NCBI GenBank assembly: GCA_019748055.1
Contig: JAIEQC010000042.1
Location: forward strand, 1 to 39,402
Length of the DNA: 39,402 nt
Direction: 5' to 3'
From: Caulobacteraceae bacterium
Lineage (GTDB): Bacteria > Pseudomonadota > Alphaproteobacteria > Caulobacterales > Caulobacteraceae
Shown here: in pieces, positions 25,922-34,582 of the stretch
Position numbering within the stretch: position 1 is the stretch's first letter
Layout of the letters: every line of letters starts with the position of its first letter
The notes under the pieces: generated by a model
What the model was told of the DNA's origin: nothing
The model's database searches: none
What the model saw: only the letters and a program-made list of their open reading frames with translations
Program-made: the position numbers and the translations under genes

Positions 25922-26182
25922 ATGCGTAAACTGATGATCGCCTCCGTCGCCGCCTTCGCCCTGGCCGGCCTGGCCGCTTGCGAGGGCCCCGAGGACGCGG
26001 CCGCCGAGAAGCAGGCCGACGCCCTGGAAGAACAGGCCGCCGCCGCTCCGACCGAAGCCCAGGAGCAGGCCCTGAACGAGAAGGCCGACATGATCGAGCA
26101 GCAGGCCGGCAACGCCGACGGCGGCGCGACCACCGAGAACACGCCGAACACCTCGCCGACCACGGCCGACAAGTCCATGTGA
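25922..26182 (+). CDS. Small Ala/Glu-rich lipoprotein
   Basis: An 86-residue protein with a lipoprotein signal peptide: MRKLMIASVAAFALAGLAAC, with Cys20 as the lipidated residue of an L-A-A-C lipobox. The mature part is low-complexity and charged (EKQADALEEQAAAAPTEAQEQALNEKADMIEQQ in pieces), probably one or two helices, and ends in a flexible Thr/Asn-rich tail. The residues after Cys are Glu-Gly, not Asp at +2, so outer-membrane sorting is likely. The function is not known; such small lipoproteins are common in Caulobacterales. A ribosome-binding site (GGAAGGGAGC) precedes it, and a strong terminator follows, so it is probably monocistronic and well expressed. Confidence 0.75.
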   Translation: MRKLMIASVAAFALAGLAACEGPEDAAAEKQADALEEQAAAAPTEAQEQALNEKADMIEQQAGNADGGATTENTPNTSPTTADKSM

Positions 26183-26230
26183 TCCGGCTCCGGGGCGTCA
26201 TGACCCCCGGACCTGATTACGGAGGATCGA

Positions 26231-26263
26231 CCCCCGTCGCTTGCGCGGCGGGGGTTTTCCTTT
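26231..26263 (+). terminator. Rho-independent terminator after the small lipoprotein gene
   Basis: CCCCCGTCGC (26231-26240) pairs with GCGGCGGGGG (26245-26254) as a 10-bp stem with one G-T pair and a TTGC loop, followed by TTTTCCTTT. A second weaker hairpin TCCGGGG/CCCCGGA (26189-26195, 26205-26211) lies just upstream without a T tract. Confidence 0.88.
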
Positions 26264-26268
26264 GCGTC

Positions 26269-26943
26269 TCACGTGCCGGGCGGCAGGCCGAAGTTCGGCA
26301 CGGGGGCCTGGGTCGCGACCAGGCTGGGCCGTCGGGACGCGCGCGCGAACCAGTCCGAGATCGCCGGTCGGCGCGCCAAAAGCGCCTGACCGGCCTCCGC
26401 CATTGCCAGATTCTGGATCATGGGCGCCAGCACCGCGTCGGCGGCGCCGAACCTCTCGCCATGCAGCCACGGACCTTTCGTGACCGCCAACAGGTGCGCG
26501 ACCAAACCGTCCATGGCCTCCAGCACGGGATCGGCGGCGGTCGCGGCCTCGGCCACGGCCGCGTCGATCGGGGTTCCGCCATTGGCCAGGACATAGGCCT
26601 GGTTGAAGAACACCCCCATCACCGCCGTCGGATACAGATAGGCCGAGGCGGCCGAGATGATCGCGGTCGACAGCGCGTCCGCCAGCGGGTCCTCGGCGTG
26701 CAGCCGCGGCCCCGGAAAGACGCCGTCGACGTACCGCAGGATGGCCGGCGTCTCGTGCAGGCGCACGTCGCCGTGCTGGAAGACCGGAATGCGGCCGAAG
26801 GGGCTGAGCGCGCGCCCTTCCGGCGTGGCCAGATCGGACGGGGAAAGCGGTCGATGGTCATGCGCGACGCCCTTTTCGTTCAGGGCGATGCGCACGGCGC
26901 GGACATAGGGGCTGAACGCCCAGCCATGGACGGTCACGGTCAT
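26269..26943 (-). CDS. Glutathione S-transferase family protein
   Basis: A 224-residue cytosolic GST. The N-terminal thioredoxin-like domain (residues 1-80) has HGWAFSPYVRAVRIAL, with Ser10 or nearby as catalytic residue, FGRIPVFQHGDVRLHETPAI with cis-Pro and the glutathione-binding Glu-Thr (pieces given), followed by a helical C-terminal domain with the buried Asp motif GERFGAADAVLAPM. The substrate is unknown. It lies downstream of a SnoaL-like gene on the same strand, and both are divergent from a TetR regulator, suggesting a small inducible detoxification unit. A GC-rich hairpin (26964-26987) sits between the two genes. Confidence 0.88.
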   Translation of the reverse strand: MTVTVHGWAFSPYVRAVRIALNEKGVAHDHRPLSPSDLATPEGRALSPFGRIPVFQHGDVRLHETPAILRYVDGVFPGPRLHAEDPLADALSTAIISAASAYLYPTAVMGVFFNQAYVLANGGTPIDAAVAEAATAADPVLEAMDGLVAHLLAVTKGPWLHGERFGAADAVLAPMIQNLAMAEAGQALLARRPAISDWFARASRRPSLVATQAPVPNFGLPPGT

Positions 26944-26995
26944 GGAGTGTCTCCGGAAATTGGGGGCGGGGCGCGACGACCCCGCCCGGAGGAGG

Positions 26996-27556
26996 TCAGC
27001 GGTCGTAGGGACGCGCGGCGACGTCGACGAAGGGCTGGGGCAGGCCCTGCACGCCCAGCTGGACGAAGGCTCGCGGCCAGTCGAACTGGTCCCAGTGCTC
27101 GTACAGCTGGCCGTCGCGCACGGACCAGACGTCGATCACGTCGAACTCGACCTTCTGACCGCGCGGCGCGATGCCCAGGAAGCCCTCTCCCGTCAGGGTG
27201 CCGGTCCAGGTCCAGCGCGTGACCACCCGGTCCTCGGTGGCGAAGACGTCGTGCAGCGTGAACCGCGCGTCGGGCATGGCCTGATAGATCACCGGGATGA
27301 AGTCAATCAGCCCCTGCCGACCCTCCGGCACCAGCGGATTGTGCTGGATGTAGTCTTCGGCGACGATGACGTTCAGGATTTCGATGCGGCGATCCTGCGA
27401 CCGCTCGTTCAGCAGCACCTCCGAAAAGGTGCGGCCCAGCCATTCGTTGTACGCCACAGTGCCTTCGGGCGCAGGCGGGGTCAGAGACTGGGCGGTGGCC
27501 TGGCTGGCATACAGCGTCACGGCCAGGACGGCCCCGGAGAGAAGCACTTTCAGCAT
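26996..27556 (-). CDS. Exported SnoaL-like (ester cyclase type) protein
   Basis: A 186-residue protein with signal peptide (MLKVLLSGAVLAVTLYASQATAQ) and a SnoaL/NTF2-like domain. Family features are NVIVAEDYIQHNPLVPEGRQGL, with His and Asn as in SnoaL polyketide cyclases (pieces: AEDYIQHNP), FIPVIYQAMPDARFTLHDVFA (here FIPVIYQAMPDA), and VIDVWSVRDGQLYEHWDQFD (20 residues). These predicted proteins are frequent neighbours of GST and TetR genes; the true reaction is not known. The gene is first in a two-gene unit with the GST and faces the TetR gene across 121 bases that contain two palindromic operators. Confidence 0.8.
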   Translation of the reverse strand: MLKVLLSGAVLAVTLYASQATAQSLTPPAPEGTVAYNEWLGRTFSEVLLNERSQDRRIEILNVIVAEDYIQHNPLVPEGRQGLIDFIPVIYQAMPDARFTLHDVFATEDRVVTRWTWTGTLTGEGFLGIAPRGQKVEFDVIDVWSVRDGQLYEHWDQFDWPRAFVQLGVQGLPQPFVDVAARPYDR

Positions 27557-27607
27557 GGTCGTCGGTCCTCATGGATCGTCGCGATCGGCCGCGACCCGGC
27601 CTATTTG

Positions 27608-27664
27608 TTGATCGTTCGATCAATAACAAGAGGCCGCGACCACTTTTTTTGATCGCGCGATCCA
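27608..27664. promoter_or_regulatory. Two TetR-type palindromic operators
   Basis: TTGATCGTTCGATCAA (27608-27623) is a perfect 16-bp palindrome, and TTGATCGCGCGATCCA (27649-27664) is the same site with one mismatch in the arms. Their starts are 41 bp apart and they lie between the SnoaL-like and TetR genes. One site is close to each start, so the regulator probably represses both directions. Confidence 0.75.
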
Positions 27665-27677
27665 CTATCTTCCTCGC

Positions 27678-28253
27678 ATGAGCCGACCGCGCACCTTCGA
27701 TCCCGACGTCGCCGCCGAGCAGGCGATGGGCGTCTTCTGGAAGTCCGGCTATGCCGCCGCGTCCATGTCGGACCTGTACGCCGCCACCGGACTGAAGCCC
27801 GGCAGCGTCTACGCCGCCTTCGGCGACAAGGAGGGGCTTTTCCGCCGCGCCTTCGAAACCTACGCCGCCCATTTCCGCGCCACCCTGCCCGAGGGGCTGA
27901 CCGGGCTGGCGGCGATCGAGGCGTGGATCGGGGTGCAGGCCGATCTGGCGATCGAGGATCCGGAGCGGCGCGGATGCCTGATCGTCAACACGGTGGCGGA
28001 GCGTCAGGCGCACTCGCCGGAGACGCAGGCCCTGGCCCAGGCCCGGCTGGACGATATCCGCGCCTTCTTTCGCGACGCCCTGGACCAGGCGGTGGGGGCC
28101 GGCGAATTGGCGTCCGACGCCGATCCCGACCAGTGGGCCGACGCCCTGACCGGCACGGTGATCAGTCTGATGACGCTGGGCCGTGCCGCCGCCGACGCGC
28201 ACACGATCCGAAACGTCGCCCGCGCGGCGCTCGCCGCCCTGCCCCGAGCCTGA
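27678..28253 (+). CDS. TetR/AcrR family repressor
   Basis: A 191-residue regulator. The N-terminal DNA-binding domain (residues 1-50) reads FDPDVAAEQAMGVFWKSGY then AASMSDLYAATGLKPGSVYAAFGDKEGLF in pieces (recognition helix GLKPGSVYAAFGDK), the TetR pattern. The C-terminal helical domain (about 60-185) has a Cys in RRGCLIVNTVAE, which might be relevant to ligand or thiol sensing, and ends in a typical TetR_C helix pair. It likely represses itself and the divergent SnoaL/GST unit through two palindromes upstream. Ligand unknown. It converges with the DUF1295 gene, three bases apart. Confidence 0.88.
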   Translation: MSRPRTFDPDVAAEQAMGVFWKSGYAAASMSDLYAATGLKPGSVYAAFGDKEGLFRRAFETYAAHFRATLPEGLTGLAAIEAWIGVQADLAIEDPERRGCLIVNTVAERQAHSPETQALAQARLDDIRAFFRDALDQAVGAGELASDADPDQWADALTGTVISLMTLGRAAADAHTIRNVARAALAALPRA

Positions 28254-28256
28254 GAC

Positions 28257-29051
28257 TCAGGCCTTCTTCGGCGGCAGGGGGACGAAGGCCGAGGTGCGCC
28301 GCACATAGTCGGCATAGCCGGGCCGGCTGTCGCTCATGCCCTTTTCCGTTAGCCCGATGCCCGACCACTTCGTCAGGGTGAAGGTCAGGAAGATCGGCCC
28401 GGCGACCGACCACAGGCCCGGCGTGGTCTCGGCCGCCAGGGCGTACAGCCCCCACCAGACGCACGCCTCGCCGAAGTAGTTGGGATGTCGCGACCAGTTC
28501 CAGAGGCCTCGGTCCATCACCTGGCCCTTGTTCGCCGGGTCCTTGCGGAATGCCGCCAGCTGGGCGTCGGCGACAGCTTCGAAGACGATGCCGAACGCCG
28601 CCAGCGCCACGCCGGACCAGCCGATCCAACCGACGGCGGGCGACGCGGCCACCTGGCCCAGCTGCACGGGCAGGCTGTTCAGCCAAGCGAACGCGCCCTG
28701 CGGAAGGAAGACGAAGAAGAGGCTGGCCACGGCGAACCCCCTGCCCTTTTCCGCCTGGCTTTCCAGCAAAGTCTTGTAGCGCCGGTCCTCGCCATGGCCC
28801 CACCAGCGGACGAACAGATACCCGCCCAGCCGAAGAGCCCAGACGGCGCACAGGCCGACCAGCAGCAGCTTGCGGGTTTCGTCGCCGCCGGTGCGCGGCC
28901 AGGTGGCCAGCGCCAGAAACAGCATCGCCATCGGCCAGACCGCGTCGATGAAGCTGACGTCCTTGAGCCTCAATGCGATCACCCACAGGGCGGTCATGAC
29001 CCCAAGCACCAGGGCCAGGTTGACGGCGAGAAGGATCAGGGCGTCGCTCAT
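28257..29051 (-). CDS. DUF1295 family membrane protein
   Basis: A 264-residue membrane protein with about six to seven hydrophobic helices. The C-terminal half has the steroid 5-alpha-reductase-like signature WNWSRHPNYFGEACVWWGLY, containing the NADPH-binding Arg-His-Pro-Asn-Tyr-Phe-Gly pattern, and SRPGYADYVRRTSAFVP close to the C-terminus. The upstream YLFVRWWGHGEDRRYK segment is also typical. DUF1295 proteins are related to sterol reductases and isoprenylcysteine methyltransferases, so an NADPH-dependent lipid reductase is plausible, but the substrate is unknown. Transcribed alone on the minus strand; no clear promoter seen. Confidence 0.85.
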   Translation of the reverse strand: MSDALILLAVNLALVLGVMTALWVIALRLKDVSFIDAVWPMAMLFLALATWPRTGGDETRKLLLVGLCAVWALRLGGYLFVRWWGHGEDRRYKTLLESQAEKGRGFAVASLFFVFLPQGAFAWLNSLPVQLGQVAASPAVGWIGWSGVALAAFGIVFEAVADAQLAAFRKDPANKGQVMDRGLWNWSRHPNYFGEACVWWGLYALAAETTPGLWSVAGPIFLTFTLTKWSGIGLTEKGMSDSRPGYADYVRRTSAFVPLPPKKA

Positions 29052-29099
29052 GCGCTCATTACGCCGGGATGACAGGTCTGGATGCGCGGCGACACGACG

Positions 29100-29450
29100 T
29101 CAGTCGACGCAGATCGCTGCAGTGGCGCGGCCGTCCTCGACGCGGGTGTAGCAGCCGAAGCGATCGCTGCTGGCGGCGCACTGACCGGCCACAGGGCGGC
29201 CGTCCTCGACGATGACCCCGCCCGGCACACGGCAGTCGCCCAGGCACTCGTCGCCGTCGCGACAGGTTCTGCCGGCGTCCGGATAGGCGATGACGCACTG
29301 AAGGGTCTGGGCTCGACCGACGCGCTGCATCTTGCCGCCTTGGGCGGCGCAGTCGCGCTCGGCCAGTTGCTGGGGCGTCATCGACGGCGTGCAGGCCCCC
29401 GCCAGCGTCAGGGCGACCACCGCCGCCATCAGGAGTCCGGTGCGCATCAT
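29100..29450 (-). CDS. Cys-rich small lipoprotein downstream of hmgA
   Basis: A 116-residue protein that I do not recognise. It begins [20 protein letters not shown], with an L-A-G-A-C lipobox giving an N-terminally lipidated Cys. The mature part has seven more Cys residues (in [40 protein letters not shown] and AICVD), an amount suggesting a disulfide-stabilised periplasmic domain. The ATG at 29450 overlaps the TGA of hmgA (ATGATG; a second in-frame ATG at 29447), so it is translationally coupled to homogentisate dioxygenase. A functional link to tyrosine degradation is not evident. Confidence 0.7.
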   Translation of the reverse strand: MMRTGLLMAAVVALTLAGACTPSMTPQQLAERDCAAQGGKMQRVGRAQTLQCVIAYPDAGRTCRDGDECLGDCRVPGGVIVEDGRPVAGQCAASSDRFGCYTRVEDGRATAAICVD

Positions 29451-30745
29451 CCCAGCCGTCCCTTGTCGAAGCCGGTCCAGACGTCGTCGTAGTCGAGCTG
29501 CATGGTCGGGGTGGATTGAGCCCATTGCGTGGTGCGGATCGGCATGCGCGTCTCGAACATGAAGGCAAGGGTGTTCTCGATCTTCACCGGCTTCAGGTCG
29601 GCCTTGACCGCCTTGTCATAGCTGGCCTGATCCGGGCCGTGGCCGCTCATGCAGTTGTGCAGGCTGGCGCCGCCGGGGGCGAAGCCGCCCTCCTTGGCGT
29701 CGTACTCGCCGAACACCAGACCCATGAACTCGCTCATGACGTTCCGGTGGAACCACGGCGGGCGGAAGGTGTCCTCGGCCACCATCCAGCGCGGCGGGAA
29801 GATCACGAAGTCGCAGTTGGCGGTGCCCGGCGTGTCGCTGGGCGACGTCAGGACCGTGAAGATCGACGGGTCCGGATGGTCGAAGCTGACCGTGCCGATC
29901 GTGTTGAATTTCGCCGTGTCGTATTTGCAGGGCGCGTAGTTGCCGTGCCAGCCGACCACGTCCAGAGGGCTGTGGTCGAAGGTCGTGGTCCACAGCCGGC
30001 CGCCGAACTTCTGCACGCACTCGGTCGGGCGATCCACGTCCTCATAGGCGGCGACCGGCGTGTGGAAATCGCGCGGATTGGCCAGGCCGTTGGAGCCGAT
30101 GGGCCCGAGGTCCGGCAGGCGGAAGGTCGCGCCGTAGTTCTCGCAGACGTAGCCGCGGATCGGCCCGGCGCATTCAACCCGGAACCGCACGCCGCGCGGG
30201 ATCAGCACGATCTCGCCCGGCCGGGCGTCGATGCGGCCCATCTCGGTGACGAAGGTCTGGTCGCCCAGTTGCGGCACGATCAGCAGCTCGCCGTCGGCGC
30301 AGTAGAAGACGCGGTCGGTCATCGACCGGTTGGCCGCGTACAGGTGGATGCCCGTGCCGATCCCCGCCTCTGGGTCTCCGTTGCCGCCATAGGTGACCAG
30401 CCCCTCGACCCAGTCGGTCGGTTCGGTCGGCAAGGGCAGAGGATCCCAGCGCATGCGGTTGGGGCTGGGCGGCGCCTCGGTGAAGGGTCCGGACCGCACC
30501 CGCCCCTGATCGAAAGGCTTGTACGCCGGATGCTGGGCCGACGGCCGCAGGCGATACAGCCAGCTGCGGCGGTTCTCGGTGCGCGGCGCGGTGAAGGCCG
30601 TTCCCGACAGCTGCTCGGCATAAAGGCCCAAGGCATGCCGCTGCGGCGAGTTGCGGCCTTCGGGCAGGGCTCCGGCCACCGCCTCGGTGGCGAAGTGGTT
30701 GCCGAAGCCGGTCATGTAGGCGGGCGCGTTGGTTCGCGTCGTCAT
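29447..30745 (-). CDS. hmgA: Homogentisate 1,2-dioxygenase
   Basis: A 432-residue Fe(II) dioxygenase of the tyrosine/phenylalanine degradation pathway that opens the homogentisate ring to maleylacetoacetate. Family sequence is visible throughout: [13 protein letters not shown] at the start, PRGVRFRVE, and the cupin iron site [20 protein letters not shown] (His and Glu ligands, 20 residues) plus [13 protein letters not shown] near residue 365 with the third His. The C-terminal [14 protein letters not shown] is also typical. hpd and maiA/fahA are not in the window. It starts [10 protein letters not shown] at 30745 and is followed by an overlapping lipoprotein gene. Blocking this enzyme gives pyomelanin in other bacteria. 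Confidence 0.96.
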   Translation of the reverse strand: MTTRTNAPAYMTGFGNHFATEAVAGALPEGRNSPQRHALGLYAEQLSGTAFTAPRTENRRSWLYRLRPSAQHPAYKPFDQGRVRSGPFTEAPPSPNRMRWDPLPLPTEPTDWVEGLVTYGGNGDPEAGIGTGIHLYAANRSMTDRVFYCADGELLIVPQLGDQTFVTEMGRIDARPGEIVLIPRGVRFRVECAGPIRGYVCENYGATFRLPDLGPIGSNGLANPRDFHTPVAAYEDVDRPTECVQKFGGRLWTTTFDHSPLDVVGWHGNYAPCKYDTAKFNTIGTVSFDHPDPSIFTVLTSPSDTPGTANCDFVIFPPRWMVAEDTFRPPWFHRNVMSEFMGLVFGEYDAKEGGFAPGGASLHNCMSGHGPDQASYDKAVKADLKPVKIENTLAFMFETRMPIRTTQWAQSTPTMQLDYDDVWTGFDKGRLG

Positions 30746-30809
30746 GCGTCGTTTTCTCCCGTGCGCCTGCTTTAGCGCGCCGGGCGGCGTCGCGGGAAGG
30801 GCGCGACGG

Positions 30810-31661
30810 TCAGACGCCCGCAGGCATGGTTCCGGCCGTGATGGCGATGCGCCCCAAAAGGCCCTTCACGATCAGGTCCAGCGGCCGCCCCTCGCGATAG
30901 TCGGCCGCGGCGACGAAGTTCACCCGGTCCTCGGAGATCAGCGAATAGATCTTCTGCTGGTCCCGCTCGGAGTTGCGGGGGTCATAAACGGCGATCGAGA
31001 AGCCGCCCTTGGTGTGCATCATCTTCATGGTGGGCACGTCGGTGTCGCCGTCGCCCAGGAAGATCATGCGCTCGAACGGGATCGGCCGCGCGTCGTCGGG
31101 CATGAAGCGGTTGATCGCCTCGTGCTCGTAGTGGTTCTTCACGCCCTTGTTGATGCGGAACAGGTACTGGGTCTTGGTGGTGTAGTTCACGCCCACCGCC
31201 GGCCACGTCGCCACGCCCTTGTCGTCGTAGACGAAGTGACTGGCGAAGACGTGGGTGAAGGCGTCGCGGATCGGGCAGCCCTCGATCATCTCCTCCAGCC
31301 CGGCGGAGACGATGTAGTGCTCGATCTCCAGGCCATAGCGGGCGCCGAAGGCGTTGATGCGGTCGAACCAGCCCGGTCCGGTCAGGTCGGTCTTCAGCCC
31401 GTCGAACAGCTTCACGTCGTGACCGTGCTCGCGAAGCGCGGCCTTGGTGATCGGCGCGCCGTTCTCACGCGCCCGCTGCAGCATCAGCTGCATGTACATA
31501 AGGATGTTGTCGCCGTCGGCTTCGCGCGTCAGGCGGTCCGCCTCGCCCCAGAAGTCGCCTACGCCCATGCCGACGGAGGGGATGAAGGTCACCTCCTGCA
31601 TGTTGCCGCGGGCGAGCGTCCCATCGAAGTCGTAGATCAGGGCGGTTTTCAGCAGAGCCAT
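30810..31661 (-). CDS. HAD family phosphatase, phosphoserine-phosphatase-like
   Basis: A 283-residue HAD-superfamily protein. Motif I is [14 protein letters not shown] with nucleophile and acid Asp; motif II Ser is in [13 protein letters not shown]; motif III Lys probably in [12 protein letters not shown]; motif IV is [15 protein letters not shown]. The cap inserted between motifs I and II is helical (residues 25-110). The whole resembles a group of conserved HAD hydrolases of unspecified substrate rather than SerB. It lies between hmgA and divL on the same strand, 39 bases downstream of the divL stop, so it might be expressed with divL. No function in the cell cycle is implied by sequence. 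Confidence 0.8.
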   Translation of the reverse strand: MALLKTALIYDFDGTLARGNMQEVTFIPSVGMGVGDFWGEADRLTREADGDNILMYMQLMLQRARENGAPITKAALREHGHDVKLFDGLKTDLTGPGWFDRINAFGARYGLEIEHYIVSAGLEEMIEGCPIRDAFTHVFASHFVYDDKGVATWPAVGVNYTTKTQYLFRINKGVKNHYEHEAINRFMPDDARPIPFERMIFLGDGDTDVPTMKMMHTKGGFSIAVYDPRNSERDQQKIYSLISEDRVNFVAAADYREGRPLDLIVKGLLGRIAITAGTMPAGV

Positions 31662-31700
31662 CGGCGCTCGTTAGGCCCGCACCCGGAACCTGTCAAAAAG

Positions 31701-34007
31701 CTAGGCTCGAAGCTCCAGTTCCGGGGCCGACACCTTGCCGGCGGCGCGTCTGGGCAGGTGCAGGATGAAGGTCGCGCCCTTGCCGGGTTCGCTTTCAACC
31801 TCAGCCCAGCCGCCGTGCAGTTCGACCAGCGCCTTGACCAGCGCCAGACCGACGCCCGGCCCGCCGCGCTCGCGCCGGACGAAGCGGTCGAAGACGTGGG
31901 CCTGCAGGTGATAGGGGATGCCGCGCCCGGTGTCCGACACGCGCAGGCGCACCTCCTCCGATCCCGCCTGGGCCTCCAGCCTGACCTCGCCGCCCTCGGA
32001 CACGGAGCGGGCGGCGTTTTCAAGCAGATGATCCAGCGCCTGGGCCACGCGACGCGCGTCGGCCTGGATCGCCCCGGCGGCGGGATCGACCCGGACCGTC
32101 AGTTGAGCGCCGCGACCCTCGACCCGGGCGCGGATGCGGTCGGCGGCGTCCTCGATCAGCACCTTCACCGAGGTGTCGGCGTGCGCCAGCTCCATCTCAC
32201 CGGCGTCGATCTGGGCCATGTCCAGCACGTCGTCGATCGACCGGGCCAGCTGCTGGGCGGCGGTGCGGATGGCCCCCGCGTGCTGGCGGCCCCGCTCCGA
32301 CAGGTCCGGCGCGATCTCCAGCAGTTCGGAATAGCCGACGATGGTCGTCAGCGGCGTACGCAGCTCATAGCTGACGCTGCCCACAAACTCGCGCTTCAGC
32401 GCCTGACTGGCCTCCAGCGCCGCCTCGCGGTCCTGCAGCGCCCGCTCCAGTCCGCGCTGGGCCGTGACGTCGGAGAAGGCCACCAGCGTCGCGCCGTCCG
32501 GCAGGGGGCGCGTCTGCCAGGCGGCGCGGCGGCCGTCGGCGGTCGCCGCCTCGCCCGAGATCGGCACGCGGCTTTCCGGATCAGGGTCCGCTATCCGCGC
32601 CTTCAGCCCCAGCCACAGGCCGGGATCGGGCATGACCCGGCGGCACAGTTCGGCCACGGCGTCGAAATCGCCGGCGCCCTTCAGCGCCTCGGCGTCGAGG
32701 CCCCAGAAGGTCTCGAACGCCTCGTTGTGCAGCCGCATCCGCCCGTCCGAGCCGAACACGGCGACGGCGTCGTTCAACTTGTCCAGCGTGGCGGTCTGGA
32801 CCTGCAGCTGGGCATTGAAGCGACTGCGCAGCTTCAGTTCGTCGGTGATGTCGGTGAACAGAAGCAGCAGGCCGCCCAGCGGGTGCGGCTGGCGCACGAC
32901 GCGCAGGGTGCGCCCGTCGGGCAACGACCAGCTGTCGTCCGGACTGGCCTCGGCCGCCCCGTAGAAGTCCAGCTCCGCCGCCTTCCAGCCGGCGTAGTCG
33001 ACCACCTCGGGCAGAAGGCGTCGCTGGCGCAGGCGGTCCAGCAGCTCCGCATGCGTCGGGCGCTCGTCCAGCCAGGCGGCGTCCAGGCCGAACAGCTGCT
33101 GGAAGGCCACGTTGTGGAAGGCCAGACGCCGCGACGGGCCGAAGATGGCGACGGCGTCGGCGAGGTGGTTCAGCGTCTCGTCGTGCGCCTCGACGTGGCG
33201 GCGCAGGGTGTCGCGCGTTTCCTCCGCCTCGGTGACGTCCAGCGCATAGACCGTGGCGGCGCCGCCCGGCGTCGGCTCGGCCACCACGCGCCAGGCGCGG
33301 CGGCGGCCGTCGGCGGCGGTCCAGCGGAACCCCTCCTGCCTCTGACCCAGCCGCGCCGCCTCCATGGCGAGGGAGTCGGCGCCCCGGTCGAAGCTGAGGC
33401 CGCGCGAGATCGCGTCTTCCAGATCGGTGGCCCGCACCGCCGCCAGCCAGGCCCGGTTGGCCCAGACCAGACGCCCCGCGCCGTCCAACGCCCAGGTCGG
33501 CACCGGCGAGGCCTCGGCCACGAAGCCGGCCGCCCCGTCCACCGGCCGGGCCGCCGCGGGCGCGGGGGAGACGGCGATCCAGGCCTGACCGCCCTCGACG
33601 TGACCGGCCACGCGCCAGGCGCGGTCCCCGGCCTGAAGCCCGCTTTCGAAGGCGCGCCCCTCGGCGATCAGGGCGTCGATCTGGGCCGGAAACTCCTGAC
33701 GCAGGCGGGCCAGAACGGCGTCCGCCCCGGTCGCCTGATCGTCGTCCGTCAGCGCACGGGCAGTGTCGTCGGAGCCGAAGGTCAGGGGCGCGTCCAGCTC
33801 GCCCAGCGGGCCGATCCGCAGGTCGCCGGCGCCCGACAGCGCGGCCTGGCACAGGCCCGTGAGACGGCGCTCATCCTCCAGGGCGCGGTCCAGGGCGGCG
33901 AACCGCTCGCGCGTGCGGGCGGTGAAGCGCCACGACCAGGCGCCGACCGCCAGCGCCAGCCCGGCCGCCCCCGCGGTCGCCCAATAGGCCATGTCGGCGT
34001 CGGCCAT
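31701..34007 (-). CDS. divL: DivL, tyrosine-variant cell-fate histidine-kinase homologue
   Basis: A 768-residue protein, nearly the size of Caulobacter DivL (769). It has an N-terminal membrane anchor (residues 7-28), several PAS domains (about 160-255, 275-385 and 405-515), a DHp region and an HATPase domain. In the H-box the sequence is FVGSVSYELRTPLTTIVGY: Tyr547 replaces the phospho-acceptor His, the diagnostic DivL feature (Tyr550 in Caulobacter). The ATPase domain retains N and G boxes (DHLLENAARSV, DTGRGIPYH). DivL acts as a signalling adaptor: DivK~P binds it and thereby lowers CckA kinase activity, tuning CtrA. Together with cpdR and a CtrA box it ties this window to the Caulobacterales cell cycle. 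Confidence 0.9.
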   Translation of the reverse strand: MADADMAYWATAGAAGLALAVGAWSWRFTARTRERFAALDRALEDERRLTGLCQAALSGAGDLRIGPLGELDAPLTFGSDDTARALTDDDQATGADAVLARLRQEFPAQIDALIAEGRAFESGLQAGDRAWRVAGHVEGGQAWIAVSPAPAAARPVDGAAGFVAEASPVPTWALDGAGRLVWANRAWLAAVRATDLEDAISRGLSFDRGADSLAMEAARLGQRQEGFRWTAADGRRRAWRVVAEPTPGGAATVYALDVTEAEETRDTLRRHVEAHDETLNHLADAVAIFGPSRRLAFHNVAFQQLFGLDAAWLDERPTHAELLDRLRQRRLLPEVVDYAGWKAAELDFYGAAEASPDDSWSLPDGRTLRVVRQPHPLGGLLLLFTDITDELKLRSRFNAQLQVQTATLDKLNDAVAVFGSDGRMRLHNEAFETFWGLDAEALKGAGDFDAVAELCRRVMPDPGLWLGLKARIADPDPESRVPISGEAATADGRRAAWQTRPLPDGATLVAFSDVTAQRGLERALQDREAALEASQALKREFVGSVSYELRTPLTTIVGYSELLEIAPDLSERGRQHAGAIRTAAQQLARSIDDVLDMAQIDAGEMELAHADTSVKVLIEDAADRIRARVEGRGAQLTVRVDPAAGAIQADARRVAQALDHLLENAARSVSEGGEVRLEAQAGSEEVRLRVSDTGRGIPYHLQAHVFDRFVRRERGGPGVGLALVKALVELHGGWAEVESEPGKGATFILHLPRRAAGKVSAPELELRA

Positions 34008-34061
34008 GCCCCTCGATCAGCTCCCGTCCTGATTCGGTAACCATAACGCAGGGGGAGGGGT

Positions 34062-34176
34062 TAGGCAGTAGGCAGTAGGCAGTGGGCGGCGGTGGCGTCG
34101 GCTCGCCGCGACCCGAAGGCCTCTTTGTTCGACGCGTCCCGTCCCTTACTGCCTGCTGCCTACAGCCTGCTGCCTC
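34062..34176. repeat. TAGGCAG heptamer repeats forming a long inverted repeat
   Basis: Three exact tandem copies of TAGGCAG (34062-34082) face four imperfect copies of the complement (CTGCCTG, CTGCCTA, CAGCCTG, CTGCCTC; 34149-34176) across a 66-base spacer. The arms can pair over more than 20 bases. The element fills most of the 176-base gap between divL and the zincin gene and holds no open frame I can support. It lies on the 5' side of both divergent genes, so it may influence either leader. Confidence 0.75.
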
Positions 34177-34183
34177 GGATCCC

Positions 34184-34582
34184 ATGGACTGGACCCACGC
34201 CCCCGCTCCGTCGCTCGACGACTTCGCCGCCCTGGCGCGCGCGGCGTTCGACGCCCTGCCTGAGCCATTCAGGGGGCTGGCCGGCGACGTCGTGATCCGC
34301 GTCGACGACTTCGCCGACGAGGAGACGCTGGCGATGATGGAGATGGAGGATCCGTTCGAGCTGACCGGCCTCTATCACGGCGTCGACGTCGGCCGCCGCG
34401 ACGAGATGGGCCCGGCGGCCGAGCCGTCGCGCATCTTCCTGTATCGCCGCCCGATCCTCGACGAATGGGCCGAGCGCGGCGACGTCGCCCTGGGCGAGCT
34501 GATCGCCCACGTCCTGATCCACGAGATCGGCCACCACTTCGGCCTGACCGACCACGACATCGACGAGATCGAGGCCGACTGA
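34184..34582 (+). CDS. Minimal zincin-like metallopeptidase
   Basis: A 132-residue protein of the small alphaproteobacterial metallopeptidase family. The zinc motif is HEIGHHFGL (HExxH, with the third ligand likely Asp in LTDHDIDEIE), placed at the C-terminal end. Family features upstream are RGLAGDVVIRVDDFADEETL (20 residues), DPFELTGLYHGV and RIFLYRRPILDEWA. I chose ATG 34184 since the sequence upstream is the heptamer repeat and not coding. Such proteins have no signal peptide and unknown substrates. It may be expressed on its own; a 16-base direct repeat begins right at its stop codon. Confidence 0.85.
   Translation: MDWTHAPAPSLDDFAALARAAFDALPEPFRGLAGDVVIRVDDFADEETLAMMEMEDPFELTGLYHGVDVGRRDEMGPAAEPSRIFLYRRPILDEWAERGDVALGELIAHVLIHEIGHHFGLTDHDIDEIEAD

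Noticed and set aside
26964..26987. GGGCGGGG/CCCCGCCC hairpin between SnoaL-like and GST genes as a terminator
   Set aside because: No T tract follows on the minus strand; it could at most modulate the ratio of the two genes.
30729..34040. An 1103-codon open frame on the plus strand antisense to the HAD gene and divL
   Set aside because: Composition is the typical Arg/Gly/His-rich shadow of GC-rich genes on the other strand; divL motifs are clear.
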